A DNA stretch of 10,231 nt, from assembly GCA_036745875.1 (NCBI GenBank), contig DAIOFH010000137.1:1-10231 (forward strand), written 5' to 3'. Origin of the DNA: DAIOFH01 sp036745875 (lineage in GTDB: Bacteria; Planctomycetota; SZUA-567). A model generated the notes under the pieces. The model was not told the DNA's origin and ran no database searches. It saw nothing but the letters and a program-made list of their open reading frames with translations. Of the stretch, positions 1-7,894 are shown in pieces; within the stretch, counting starts at the first letter, position 1; each line of letters opens with the position of its first letter. The translations under genes and the position numbers were made by a program.

Positions 1-370
1 CCATGACCCAGCCTTTGTTTGCCGCGTCCTTATCCAAAATGGGGTCTTCGACCTGTGTACACCCTGCTTCATTGCGAAGAGCGCCGGTGCCAGGCTCCGG
101 TAGATAGTCCATCGGGAAAACATCTTTGGCGGCAAACTTCCTCATCGCCTCCGCCAGTTGCGCGCAATTTTGCTTGTCGGGTTTTATGTCCGCTTCCCTG
201 GCGACATTGAGGAACTCTTTTATTACCATATTCAGAAAGTCGGCATCAACGATGGTTGCCTTTTGTCCGGTCTGCGGATTGCCGCTTTGGAAAAACTGCG
301 GATCGGTCGTCGTGGCGGGGGACGGTTCCGGGCACACCTCGACGGTTCGTAAACTTTCAGGCCAATACAT
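1..370 (-). CDS. Tail fibre protein, N-terminal part (Mu gpS-like position), truncated by window edge
   Basis: The frame runs uninterrupted from ATG at 370 to the window edge and gives 123 residues with no stop. I translated it directly from the minus strand. A strong GAGGAG lies seven bases before the ATG, inside the end of gp48. The visible part begins MYWPESLRTVEV. It then has a QFFQSGNPQTGQKATIVDADFLNMV region (27-51) and a helical segment KEFLNVAREADIKPDKQNCAQLAEAM (53-78). This 'T(I/V)V(D/T)ADFLN...E..N...AG..P....QL..A' pattern is typical of tail fibre N-termini that anchor to the baseplate. Position after gp48 is that of Mu S. The receptor-binding part lies outside the window, so specificity cannot be judged. 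Confidence 0.82.
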   Translation of the reverse strand, partial: MYWPESLRTVEVCPEPSPATTTDPQFFQSGNPQTGQKATIVDADFLNMVIKEFLNVAREADIKPDKQNCAQLAEAMRKFAAKDVFPMDYLPEPGTGALRNEAGCTQVEDPILDKDAANKGWVM

Positions 371-974
371 CGGGAATCTCCTCATAACTGAAAATAGCGT
401 AGGTGTGGGCAGGTTTAAGACGGTTGATGACGCATTCCAAAACCTCATTGCCGCGCCAGTGACGAAGCGCCTCGCCGGCGGTGCTTGCCCCGGCACAAAA
501 ATAATACACCCTCACCGCCGGGCCATGGACCATGAACACATGAAGCCAGCGCTCGTCATACAAGCCGTCGCCGGCGCAACTCAACCCGCACTGAAACGGG
601 GCAAACTCCTCAATCCAAATTTCTATCCCCAAGGCTTTCGCCAGGCCGACATAGTACGCGACCGATTGGCCGCCAATGGAGCGAATCTTCCGTAGCAAAT
701 TTTCTATGCGCTCCTCGTATGTTTCCCCCAACTGCGTGCACGGATCTGGGAGACCATACTCGAATTCCCATTCAGGCAGCAATTCAAGCGTCGTCTGTGC
801 GTAAAACTCGTACAAGGAAAGATAAATCGCCCGCGCTTCGGCCCGCGCGAACTCTTCCGACATCCCATCGAGAACGCCGTCCAGCACGCCGTTTTTCAAT
901 CGCGTCCAGGCAAGCCCGGGGGGCAGCAACTGCGCCAGCTGGTTCGCGTATTCCTTCGCCGAATGCGCCTTCAC
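357..974 (-). CDS. gp48: Phage tail protein, DUF2313/YmfQ family (Mu gp48-like)
   Basis: The 205-residue protein is the Mu gp48/YmfQ-type tail protein, which acts at the baseplate where fibres attach. N-terminal YANQLAQLLPPGLAW (9-23) and LLPEWEFEYGLPDP (65-78) are diagnostic, as are the helical EERIENLLRKIRSIGGQS (87-104) and the C-terminal NEVLECVINRLKPAHTYAIFSY (176-197). The F-x-x-G-x-S-x-AG-(D/E)-x-L pattern occurs twice (127-138 and 159-170), so the C-terminal domain is an internal duplication. The start is GTG at 974, overlapping the TGA of gp47 as GTGA, with AAAGGG upstream. No ATG is better placed. The end overlaps the fibre gene by 14 bases. Confidence 0.91.
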   Translation of the reverse strand: MKAHSAKEYANQLAQLLPPGLAWTRLKNGVLDGVLDGMSEEFARAEARAIYLSLYEFYAQTTLELLPEWEFEYGLPDPCTQLGETYEERIENLLRKIRSIGGQSVAYYVGLAKALGIEIWIEEFAPFQCGLSCAGDGLYDERWLHVFMVHGPAVRVYYFCAGASTAGEALRHWRGNEVLECVINRLKPAHTYAIFSYEEIPDVLA

Positions 975-2101
975 TTCCGATCCCTTTCCGTCCCGTCGTG
1001 ATCGACAAAGACCACACGCTTCACGACGGGTAAGGCGTTTTCGGCGACGATGACGTCATTTATCGGCAAAATCAATTCGTGGTGATGCTCGCCGACCGCC
1101 TGTGAAATCGCTTCGCTCAAGCGGGACACGTATATGCGCCCCTCCAGTTCATCCTCCGACTTTCCCTCGCGGGTAACAAAATCCTTTACCTCCGCTTCCA
1201 CCGCCGCCCGGATTGTCTTGTTGTCGGGCCAAATCTTCACTGTCACCTCAACGGCGTGTTCAATCGGAGAAAAGACGTAGATTTGCGTTGCCGTGACAGG
1301 GCGTTTTCCTTCGATATGCGCCCATACTTCATGACACTGTTCCTCATTCGGGAAAATAGTGTAGTTGCCGCCGGCGTCCCGGTCGTGATCGCGGGCGAAC
1401 ATGACGCCGACAGTGCCTTCGCCCATCCACAGCGGGAGGCACCAGGCGCGGGTCACGCCCGGGACTTCCTTGGCCCAGGCGACATAATCGTGTTTCGCGC
1501 CCCCGTGCGGGGGCTGGCGTTTGCGGTCAAGGATACGTTCGCGATATTCATCCGCAGGTTCGATGTCGACGCCGTTGTACATACCCGATTCGGCGACGAC
1601 GCATGTGGCCTCGATGTCGGGGATGGATTTGATAAAGGTCAACTTCGTGCCGGCTTCGCTATTGCCGCCCGGACCCGCGAGAACCGCCTTGACCGGCAAA
1701 ACAGCTTTGCCGTCCACAAGCGGCGTTTCGCCTGTAACCTGGAACCGCACCCCGTCCGCCCGCTGGCAGAGGGATAAAACCGGCACTATGGCGCCGGTTT
1801 TCCCAAAGACGATGATTTTCCCCTCGGCCTGTCTTTCCCCTTTTTGCCGCACTTCATATGTCAGTCCCTCTGCCGCAAGAAATTCGTCCTCCATGGAATG
1901 GACGAAACGCTGACTTGCGAGCCAGTCGAGGAAGGCGTAGAGGAGATGGATCGCCCCCGCCTGGACGCGGGCCAGGACATATACGGTTGCCCGGCGCAAT
2001 AACGATCCCGAACGGGTTCCGTTGTCCACCCGGATGCGGCTGGCATAGTCGTTCCTGATGCGTTCATCAAGCTCTTTGAGAGTCGGTCTATTGAATGGCA
2101 T
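971..2101 (-). CDS. gp47: Baseplate J-like wedge protein (Mu gp47-like)
   Basis: The 376-residue protein is the baseplate wedge of the J/gp47 family (related to P2 gpJ and T4 gp6), linking the hub to the sheath initiation ring. Features in order: PTLKELDERIRNDY (6-19); SGSLLRRATVYVLARVQAGAIH (31-52); the β domain with AVLAGPGGN (139-147) and GT-LTF; the signature DEYRERILDRKRQPPHGGAKHDYVAWAKEVPGVTRAW (184-220), which is strongly diagnostic; and a C-terminal ferredoxin-like part with TQIYVFSP (272-279). The frame is open upstream to 2284, but that extension lies in the gp46 coding sequence and does not look like the family. The ATG at 2101 gives MPFNRPTL, the usual N-terminus. Overlaps are 14 bases with gp46 and 4 with gp48. 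Confidence 0.93.
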   Translation of the reverse strand: MPFNRPTLKELDERIRNDYASRIRVDNGTRSGSLLRRATVYVLARVQAGAIHLLYAFLDWLASQRFVHSMEDEFLAAEGLTYEVRQKGERQAEGKIIVFGKTGAIVPVLSLCQRADGVRFQVTGETPLVDGKAVLPVKAVLAGPGGNSEAGTKLTFIKSIPDIEATCVVAESGMYNGVDIEPADEYRERILDRKRQPPHGGAKHDYVAWAKEVPGVTRAWCLPLWMGEGTVGVMFARDHDRDAGGNYTIFPNEEQCHEVWAHIEGKRPVTATQIYVFSPIEHAVEVTVKIWPDNKTIRAAVEAEVKDFVTREGKSEDELEGRIYVSRLSEAISQAVGEHHHELILPINDVIVAENALPVVKRVVFVDHDGTERDRK

Positions 2102-2567
2102 TGTCGTGGTTCCGCATTTTCTGTGCCTGCCAGTTATAGTCGTATTTGCGGCTGAATAGGGTCCCGTCGGGGCGATATACGTCGATATCGAGAAGCAGCC
2201 AGCCGCGGGTCGGGAAGGAGCCCCGGACAACAACCCGTCCCGCGACCTTGTCCTTGACCAGCCAGGCAAGCGCGGCCCGCGCATACTCCTCCGCGCGCAC
2301 GATTACTTCGGGCAATTGCTTTTCCCTGCGAAGAAGCCACAGCTTCGACCCGATTTCTTCGGCCGTGTCTTCAAGATCGTTTCCCCACCAGCCGCGCCGG
2401 TCTGTTTCCGTCGCCGGCAATTCGTCGTGTTCTCCCGCCCGCCGGTCGGTAAACAGGGAGATAAGGATCGCCGTCTCCAGCCCGGCGTCGGTCAGCAAGT
2501 CGCCGTCGGCGGTGAGCGCCAGGCTGCCGTGATTGTTGTTCCATACGATGGCAATGTCGCCTTCCAT
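2088..2567 (-). CDS. gp46: Baseplate protein, GP46 family (Mu gp46-like)
   Basis: The 159-residue protein belongs to the Mu GP46 family, a small wedge component in the place of the lysozyme-like gpW/gp25 proteins of other contractile phages. Visible hallmarks are DIAIVWN (4-10), DGDLLTDAGLETAILISLFTDRRA (21-44), DRRGWWGN (56-63), GSKLWLLRREK (73-83) and the VYRPDG motif (130-135) near the end. The ATG at 2567 has GGAG seven bases upstream, inside the end of gp45. The 3' end overlaps gp47 by 14 bases. Partners are inferred from family and position: the hub and spike before it and the J-like wedge protein after it. Confidence 0.9.
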   Translation of the reverse strand: MEGDIAIVWNNNHGSLALTADGDLLTDAGLETAILISLFTDRRAGEHDELPATETDRRGWWGNDLEDTAEEIGSKLWLLRREKQLPEVIVRAEEYARAALAWLVKDKVAGRVVVRGSFPTRGWLLLDIDVYRPDGTLFSRKYDYNWQAQKMRNHDNAIQ

Positions 2568-2570
2568 TCG

Positions 2571-3275
2571 TCACTCCGGCATCGTCGGTTCGCGTGTGCC
2601 GCCCCCGGCGGGGGTCGGCGGTTCTTCCTGCCATTTTTCAAGGGTACGGGTGTTGACCTCATTGGCGGCGTAATGCCAGATCTTCCCGTCCTTCATCCTA
2701 ATATCCGATCCGCCGTTGTCGAAGCCGCCGTTTTCCGTGAGCCGGATGCCATAGCCCGCGCCTATGCGCAAAAAGTTCTTTCCGTCTTTCGTACGGAATT
2801 CCAGCATTTCGTCCGCATCGACAACCACCGTCCTGGAGCGGGTCCGCAGAGCCCGGTTTTCGTTTTCAAGACAAACATGGTTTTCCGTGTCGGCGTCGTC
2901 CTTCCTGTTGGACGCGGTGTACATCATCACGTCTCCGGGCTTTTGTTTGCGCGGCCGATAGTCCCGGTCGTCAGTGGCGGTTATGACCCCGTGCGCGCAT
3001 TCGCCGCCGACAAACAGCACAATTGCCTTGCATTTGGGAAGCGGCACAGTCGAAAGCCCGTATTCCTGCATCCGTTCGACGCCTTCGCGGCACTCGCCCT
3101 CGAAAAGCGTTATCTTCGCCGCCTGGACGGGATTGTCGTCCGTGACCGACTCGATGACCGCCCTGCGAATCAGGAGTATTATGCGGTTGCGAAGCGGCGC
3201 CAAAAGGCGGGATAAAAGCCCGCTTTGCCGGCTGCCCATCAGATCGCCGATAAGACGTTTATCCTTACCATTCAA
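2571..3275 (-). CDS. gp45: Baseplate spike / assembly protein V (Mu gp45-like)
   Basis: The 234-residue product is the trimeric central spike that pierces the outer membrane. The OB-fold region is seen from about residue 40: QAAKITLFEGECREGVERMQ, EYGLSTVPLP, KAIVLFVGGECAHGVITATDDRDYRPRKQKPGDV and MMYTA (117-121), all typical of Mu gp45. The C-terminal half has the repetitive β pattern of a triple-stranded helix (FLRIGAGYGIRLTENGG). The end (about 217-234) is proline- and glycine-rich. No HxH motif is present in the apex, unlike Mu gp45 and P2 gpV. The start is TTG at 3275, overlapping the hub stop by 11 bases, with GGAG ten bases upstream. A possible alternative is ATG at 3239 (222 residues), which has a poorer ribosome site. 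The next gene begins three bases after the stop. Confidence 0.88.
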   Translation of the reverse strand: MNGKDKRLIGDLMGSRQSGLLSRLLAPLRNRIILLIRRAVIESVTDDNPVQAAKITLFEGECREGVERMQEYGLSTVPLPKCKAIVLFVGGECAHGVITATDDRDYRPRKQKPGDVMMYTASNRKDDADTENHVCLENENRALRTRSRTVVVDADEMLEFRTKDGKNFLRIGAGYGIRLTENGGFDNGGSDIRMKDGKIWHYAANEVNTRTLEKWQEEPPTPAGGGTREPTMPE

Positions 3276-4320
3276 TAGCGTCTTTCTCCACCTGACCGGA
3301 ACAATTATCGAGATACGCGTCCGGCCGCGTCATCTCCAGTTCGCATTCGGTCCCGCCGCTGTCGGAAAATGTGTAGCGGACAGTGCTGATGACCATTTCA
3401 GCGCCATCGAGATACAGATTCGGCGAGACAATGGGCAAGCGCAATCCCGGCCGCCACAATTCGCCGGACGACTGCCGCCAGCCGACGACGCGGATATTGA
3501 CGCGGGTTGAATGACCCGCCCTGTTGGCGCAAATATTCTCGGCCCGGATGAGCGCCGATTCGGCAGTTGTCCAAAATTCCGCAGTCAGAAGGAGTGGCCG
3601 ATGGCGCATGACGTTCGGGTCGCGGGCCTTGCCGATTTCGTTTTCTTTCGGGTCTTCGGCGCCGTCCAGGAAAGCAGGCTTCTGCCCATGAACAAGGTAA
3701 TCGCTGAATCGGTCGCGGAAACTAAATGTCGCGGTTCCAGCCTTGATGTTTGCCCCCTCCACAAGCGCATCGCCGGCAGCCTCGAATTTTCCGCGCGCCG
3801 ACAGGACGAGTGCGCCTTCGCCGTCGGTCGTCAACAACACGCCGCGCTGCCTGGCGACGAATTCGAGGCAGGAATACGTCGTGTCGCCGGGGTTGATTGC
3901 GATCCGTTCAAAGGGGGCGCCCATGTCCGTCTCAACCTTGAGAGGAATCCCGAACGGGCCGCAAAGCATTTGCGCGAAGGCGTCCAATTGAATCCCGCGG
4001 TATTCGTATGAATCCAGTACAGCCGAACAGTCCACCATGTCGGCGGTTTTGTCTCGCCCCTTGATCGTTATGCCGTGGCTGGTCGCGGAAATCGCCGGGG
4101 ATACCTCATCCACATACCCGGTATTGACGGGCACATCGCCAAGCAATACCTGGCACCGGTCGCCCGGTTTTATTTCCTTGGGGATTTGCATCTGTCCCCA
4201 TTTGTCGAACACGCCGACGGCGAATTCGCCGCATACGGAGTCGATGGAGGCAAGCGCTGTCGCGTCCTTCCACCCCGAATACTCCGCGCCGTTGACAAAC
4301 ACCGTCACTTCATCCGACAT
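3265..4320 (-). CDS. P: Baseplate hub protein (Mu gpP/gp44-like)
   Basis: The 351-residue protein matches the Mu gp44 hub, the trimeric torus at the centre of the baseplate that carries the spike (related to T4 gp27 and P2 gpD). Supporting segments are VTVFVNGAEYSGWKDA at the start (5-20); GDRCQVLLGDVPVNTGYVD (53-71); the hallmark IKGRDKTADMVDCSA (86-100); FARQRG-type LEFVARQRGVLLTTDGEG (152-169); and the C-terminal GELWRPG...LDGAEMVISTVRYTFSDSGGT (286-324) ending TRPDAY. The ATG at 4320 has AAAGG about nine bases upstream and lies inside the end of N (11-base overlap). Length is ordinary for the family. Confidence 0.92.
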   Translation of the reverse strand: MSDEVTVFVNGAEYSGWKDATALASIDSVCGEFAVGVFDKWGQMQIPKEIKPGDRCQVLLGDVPVNTGYVDEVSPAISATSHGITIKGRDKTADMVDCSAVLDSYEYRGIQLDAFAQMLCGPFGIPLKVETDMGAPFERIAINPGDTTYSCLEFVARQRGVLLTTDGEGALVLSARGKFEAAGDALVEGANIKAGTATFSFRDRFSDYLVHGQKPAFLDGAEDPKENEIGKARDPNVMRHRPLLLTAEFWTTAESALIRAENICANRAGHSTRVNIRVVGWRQSSGELWRPGLRLPIVSPNLYLDGAEMVISTVRYTFSDSGGTECELEMTRPDAYLDNCSGQVEKDAIEW

Positions 4321-5584
4321 TCGACAATACCTTTATGGGGGTCTGTCCAGGCACAAAGCCGGGATGGCGCAGCCCGTTTATCGCCGCCAAGGCGCCGGCA
4401 TGGCCGCCCGTGCCATAGAGCCGGTTCGACAACGACAGGGTCGTCGTAGTCGTCAGCGGCGAATAGTCCACCACGGACGGCAATTGCCCGTCGTCCGGCG
4501 GCACCGACCGCACCATAATCAGGCGCATCGTGTAGGCGGCCTGATAGACGTCGTCCGATGCGGCCGCCTCCATCATGGCGTCCAGGGCCGCGGCAAGTTT
4601 GTCGCTGGCCGACTCGGCGGCCTGGAGGGTTGGCCAGTTGACGAAGGGAGCGACACGCGCCGCCTCGATCACGGCGCTGTCCCGCACCATGGCAGCCATT
4701 GCTTTGGCGTTTTCGCCACGCTGACGCCGCATCGCGGACAACGACTCGATCCCGGTCGTGTCGAGAGTAAAATCAAATGCTTTATACAGCGACGCGACCG
4801 CCGACTCCGCCAGGGGCCCGGCCCCCGCGTAGCTGGATCGACCGCGATAGCTGCCATCGAGGTTTCGTTTATGTTTCCAAGGTTCTTCATGCCAAGCGGC
4901 GATCGAACAGGGGAACGCAATTACGGCGTCGGCAACGCCTGCGCCATCGTCATCATGGCGGCCCGACTGAATCGCGCCAGTCAGAACTGCGAGAAGGCCG
5001 TCGATATCCACCGGCAGGGCGAAGGAACTGCACAAGCGGGAAAACAGTTCCCCAATCAAGCCCGCGTCGGCGACGGCGTTGTCCCGTAAAAAATCGCTTT
5101 TGGACGACAATGAAAAACTATTGGCAAACGACTGCCTAACGGCGTTATGCGCCCCCAACGCGGCGGAACCCATCGCGGAGGCGGCGGAACGCCGGGCCGT
5201 GGGGTATTGGGCCTCCGAGGCCTCGACAAAACTGATTTTGAATGGAACATAGCCGAAAGAATTTTTATCTTCTGACAGCTTCCAGCTGCGAACCTGAACC
5301 CGGATCGTGCCGAAAGCCGGATGCACAAGTTCGCCGGGGCCTTTTTGGTTCAGCGCCTTTTTCAAGGCGTCGCGACGGACGGGGTAATCCTTGTCATCCA
5401 CCAGGCGGCAGACATAGGCATCGAAAGAATACCTTTCCATCTTTTTCCCGGTATCTTCCGCATAGCCTTCCTCCTTATTGGGGAACTCGTGGTCGGGGCC
5501 GCGCCGCCCGCCGTCATTGCCATGGCGCTCAACGTAAAAGGGGACGCCCCGAAACGATGCTGGTTGCCAGTGGGAAAAAGTCAT
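4310..5584 (-). CDS. N: DNA circularization N-terminal domain tail protein (Mu gpN-like)
   Basis: The 424-residue protein belongs to the Mu gpN family (DNA_circ_N domain). Despite the old name, it is needed for tail assembly and probably joins tape measure, tube and baseplate hub. The family domain occupies about residues 4-122: SHWQPASFRGVPFYVE at the start, the GRRGPDHEFPNKEEGYAEDTGKK block (26-48), GPGELVHPAFGTIRV (82-96), then W101 and FKISFVE (115-121). The remaining 300 residues are mostly helical, rich in Ala and Ser, and poorly conserved in this family. Start ATG at 5584 is one base after the tape measure stop. The ribosome site is weak, so coupling is likely. The 3' end overlaps the hub gene by 11 bases. 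Confidence 0.9.
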   Translation of the reverse strand: MTFSHWQPASFRGVPFYVERHGNDGGRRGPDHEFPNKEEGYAEDTGKKMERYSFDAYVCRLVDDKDYPVRRDALKKALNQKGPGELVHPAFGTIRVQVRSWKLSEDKNSFGYVPFKISFVEASEAQYPTARRSAASAMGSAALGAHNAVRQSFANSFSLSSKSDFLRDNAVADAGLIGELFSRLCSSFALPVDIDGLLAVLTGAIQSGRHDDDGAGVADAVIAFPCSIAAWHEEPWKHKRNLDGSYRGRSSYAGAGPLAESAVASLYKAFDFTLDTTGIESLSAMRRQRGENAKAMAAMVRDSAVIEAARVAPFVNWPTLQAAESASDKLAAALDAMMEAAASDDVYQAAYTMRLIMVRSVPPDDGQLPSVVDYSPLTTTTTLSLSNRLYGTGGHAGALAAINGLRHPGFVPGQTPIKVLSNVG

Positions 5585-5585
5585 A

Positions 5586-7892
5586 TTAAAAACTCGCCAT
5601 CCTTCCGCCGTTCATGACGAAATTCCAGTTGTCCTGTTGCCGTGAAACCTGCTCGATACCGGAAGTTTCGACCTCCGCGCCCTGCGGAACGTTTTTCAGG
5701 TCAAGGGTGACATGGGCGTCGCGGGTCGAATTGTTATTGATGGTCGCCTGTTCGCGGATCATGTCCGCCGCGCCGGCTGGAGGGCCGGAGGGGCCGCCGA
5801 GACTTTCTCCCGCCGGTTGTTCCATGGACTGGAACTTAGGCATGTTCAAGCCAAGTTTTTCCTTGAGGAAATCGGGCATCCATCCGGTGAGGTTTTCTGT
5901 CGCTTCGTCGAACCACTTTGTTATGTCGGCCCAGACGTTTTTGATTCCGCTCCAAAGGTTCGACATGAGCGCTTCACCGGCGTCATACAACCCCGCGCCG
6001 CCGGTGAAGTACTTGACGACCGCGTCAAGGGCTTCGGCGAAAAAGACCAGCGGCGAAAATTTCCATAAGACAGTGATCAGGCCGGTGATCAACCCTTCGT
6101 CAAAAGCTTTTTTGACGTCCTCGAAGATCCCGTCAAAAAAAGCGAAAATATTCGGGAAATAGCCTTTGAATCCGGAAAGTATGCTTTCGCCGACCTTTTG
6201 GGCCGCCTCTTCCATGGAGTAGCCGAAAATCATGGAAAAAACGCCGTCAAGAGCCGCCTTGAAAAGGGTTGTCGGGCTGAATTCCTTGATCACCGCGTAT
6301 ATGCCCTGGATAATGCCTTCGTCAAAAGCAGCCTTGATCCTGTCGACCGCGCCGGAAAGGTAACCGGTGATCCTGTCCCATAGATTGATCCAAAAATTGC
6401 GGAAGCCTTCACTGGTATTCCAAAGGTAAATAAAACCGGCGACTAAAAGACCAATCCCGATCGTCAACATGCCAATAGGCGTTACCGCAAAAGCCGCTGC
6501 AAGCGCAAGGCTTGCCTTGGTACCAGCCCATAGAGCTGCGACTTTTGCCCACAAGGCCCCGGTGTAGCCTACGGTGGCGGTAATGAGTCCGGGAATGTGC
6601 TGCAATAATCCCCCGGCGACAAATTTCATGCCTGCCAGTTTTGATGCTATTGCATAGGTGGCCAGGGCGGCGCCAAGCGCGGCAAGGACGGCGGTAAATA
6701 ATTCGCTGTGCCTGGCAAGCAGATAAATCCCCGCCGCCAGCGTCAGTACAATGCCTATCGGGCTGGACAGGAAGGCGATTCCAAGTCCGCCGACCGCCCT
6801 CGTCAACGTGATCACCGAGACGACAAGCGGCATCAGCTTGACCGCCGCCAAGGCAATCCCTATCGCGGTCAGCACATTCTCCCAGCCGCCGAAATACTCA
6901 ACCATCGAGGAGATTGATTCCCCAAGCGCGGCGATCCTGTCCCACAAATCCATAGCGTCGGTCTTGAGCGTCTCGAAATCCACGGATTCAAGCCATTTGT
7001 CAAGCTTGGTGTCGATAAGCTCCCGATTGGAAGCGATAAGTTCGCCAATCCAGCCGACAAGCGGTTCAAGATGCGGCATCAGCTGGTTGCCGATGGTGTA
7101 GGCAATGCCGCGTATGGCGATGCGCACGCGCCCCATGGAGTCGTTGAACGCTGCGGCCGCCGCGCCCTGTTCGTCGGTTATGGTGATCCCATATCTGGCC
7201 GCCTCGGCCGCGTAATCGGCAAGCCCGGCCTTGCCGGCATTGAGGAGAGGAATAAGGTCCGGCCCCAGCCCGTCTCCGAGCAACTTGACGGCAATGCCGG
7301 TCTTTTTTGTCCCGTCCTCCATCTCGGACATGCTTTGGCAAACGTCTGCGAAAAGTTGGTCGACCGATTTTATTGCCCCCGACTGGTCGCGAATGTCGAC
7401 GCCCAGCTCCCGAAACCAGAACGCCGATTTCTCATTGCCATTGGCGGCATCCACCGCCTGCGAATTCAACTTTACCAGGGCGGAACGGAGTTTCTCCGAC
7501 TGCACCCCCGACATGTCGGCGGCGTGGGAAAGTTCGGACCATGATTTCGTGGATATGCCGACCTTTTGCGCCGTTTTGAACGCCGCATCGCCCGCGTTGG
7601 CGGTGGAATAGACAACGCCCCCGAAAATGCCCGCCGCCAGGCCGCCGACGACAAGGAACTCTTTGCCAAGCGCCTTGACCTCCTTGGCGACGCCGCCGAT
7701 ACCGGACTTGACGCCCTTGAATGCCGCAGTCACCTGGGGAAGACCGAGGTTGTCGGCGGTGACCTTGAATTTGTTTTTCAGGCCGTTAAGCGGTTTGAAC
7801 GTCGATTCGATCCGGTTCGCGAAGGCGGCAAGGCCGGACGTCGCCTTGTCAACCAGCGATAACGTGACTGATAGGGGAGCGTTTCCGGCCAT
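5586..7892 (-). CDS. gp42: Tail tape measure protein (Mu gp42-like)
   Basis: At 768 residues this is one of the largest genes of the tail module. It encodes the protein that sets tail length and is ejected with the DNA. Order of parts: a basic N-terminus with APLSVTLSLVDKATSGLAAF (5-24), typical of Mu-type tape measures; a glycine-rich hydrophobic stretch (80-97); a conserved core with KVGISTKSWSELSHAADMSGV (110-130) and KLLGDGLGPDLIPLLNAG (203-220), diagnostic of the family; hydrophobic, probably membrane-active segments at about 340-420 and 455-492; two copies of a FDEG...FSP...GIK module (521-576 and 595-651); a Gly/Pro-rich linker (about 693-708); and a C-terminal β-like region. At the rule-of-thumb 0.15 nm per residue, the tail would be roughly 115 nm (inference). 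The start ATG at 7892 overlaps a TAA of the chaperone extension frame. The ribosome site is weak (AAAGG), so translation may be coupled to the frameshifted frame. N follows after one base. Confidence 0.93.
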   Translation of the reverse strand: MAGNAPLSVTLSLVDKATSGLAAFANRIESTFKPLNGLKNKFKVTADNLGLPQVTAAFKGVKSGIGGVAKEVKALGKEFLVVGGLAAGIFGGVVYSTANAGDAAFKTAQKVGISTKSWSELSHAADMSGVQSEKLRSALVKLNSQAVDAANGNEKSAFWFRELGVDIRDQSGAIKSVDQLFADVCQSMSEMEDGTKKTGIAVKLLGDGLGPDLIPLLNAGKAGLADYAAEAARYGITITDEQGAAAAAFNDSMGRVRIAIRGIAYTIGNQLMPHLEPLVGWIGELIASNRELIDTKLDKWLESVDFETLKTDAMDLWDRIAALGESISSMVEYFGGWENVLTAIGIALAAVKLMPLVVSVITLTRAVGGLGIAFLSSPIGIVLTLAAGIYLLARHSELFTAVLAALGAALATYAIASKLAGMKFVAGGLLQHIPGLITATVGYTGALWAKVAALWAGTKASLALAAAFAVTPIGMLTIGIGLLVAGFIYLWNTSEGFRNFWINLWDRITGYLSGAVDRIKAAFDEGIIQGIYAVIKEFSPTTLFKAALDGVFSMIFGYSMEEAAQKVGESILSGFKGYFPNIFAFFDGIFEDVKKAFDEGLITGLITVLWKFSPLVFFAEALDAVVKYFTGGAGLYDAGEALMSNLWSGIKNVWADITKWFDEATENLTGWMPDFLKEKLGLNMPKFQSMEQPAGESLGGPSGPPAGAADMIREQATINNNSTRDAHVTLDLKNVPQGAEVETSGIEQVSRQQDNWNFVMNGGRMASF
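5940..6332 (-). repeat. Duplicated ~56-residue module inside the tape measure gene
   Basis: Residues 521-576 (bases 6332-6165) and 595-651 (6110-5940) align. They share AFDEG(I/L)I-G near the start, (E/K)FSP-(T/V)-(L/F)F---ALD in the middle, an aromatic stretch around FGY or YFTGG, and end with (I/L)-SG(F/I)K(G/N). At the DNA level the start of each copy shares CTTCGTCAAAAGC on the plus strand. The copies are about 74 residues apart. Repeats of this type are common near the C-terminal end of Mu-like tape measures and change tail length in steps. Confidence 0.7.
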
Positions 7893-7894
7893 TA

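Noticed and set aside
2102..2284. N-terminal extension of gp47 upstream to an ATG at 2284
   Set aside because: The extra 61 residues fall within the gp46 coding sequence and do not resemble the baseplate J family. The ATG at 2101 gives the usual N-terminus.
2316..3215. Plus-strand open frame of 299 codons opposite gp45 and gp46
   Set aside because: The minus strand encodes convincing gp45 and gp46 here. The plus-strand product shows no family features.
4037..5089. Long plus-strand open frame (350 codons) antisense to N and the hub gene
   Set aside because: It lies opposite two well-identified tail genes on the minus strand. Its translation is rich in Arg, Gly and His with no recognisable domain, as expected of a shadow frame in GC-rich coding DNA.
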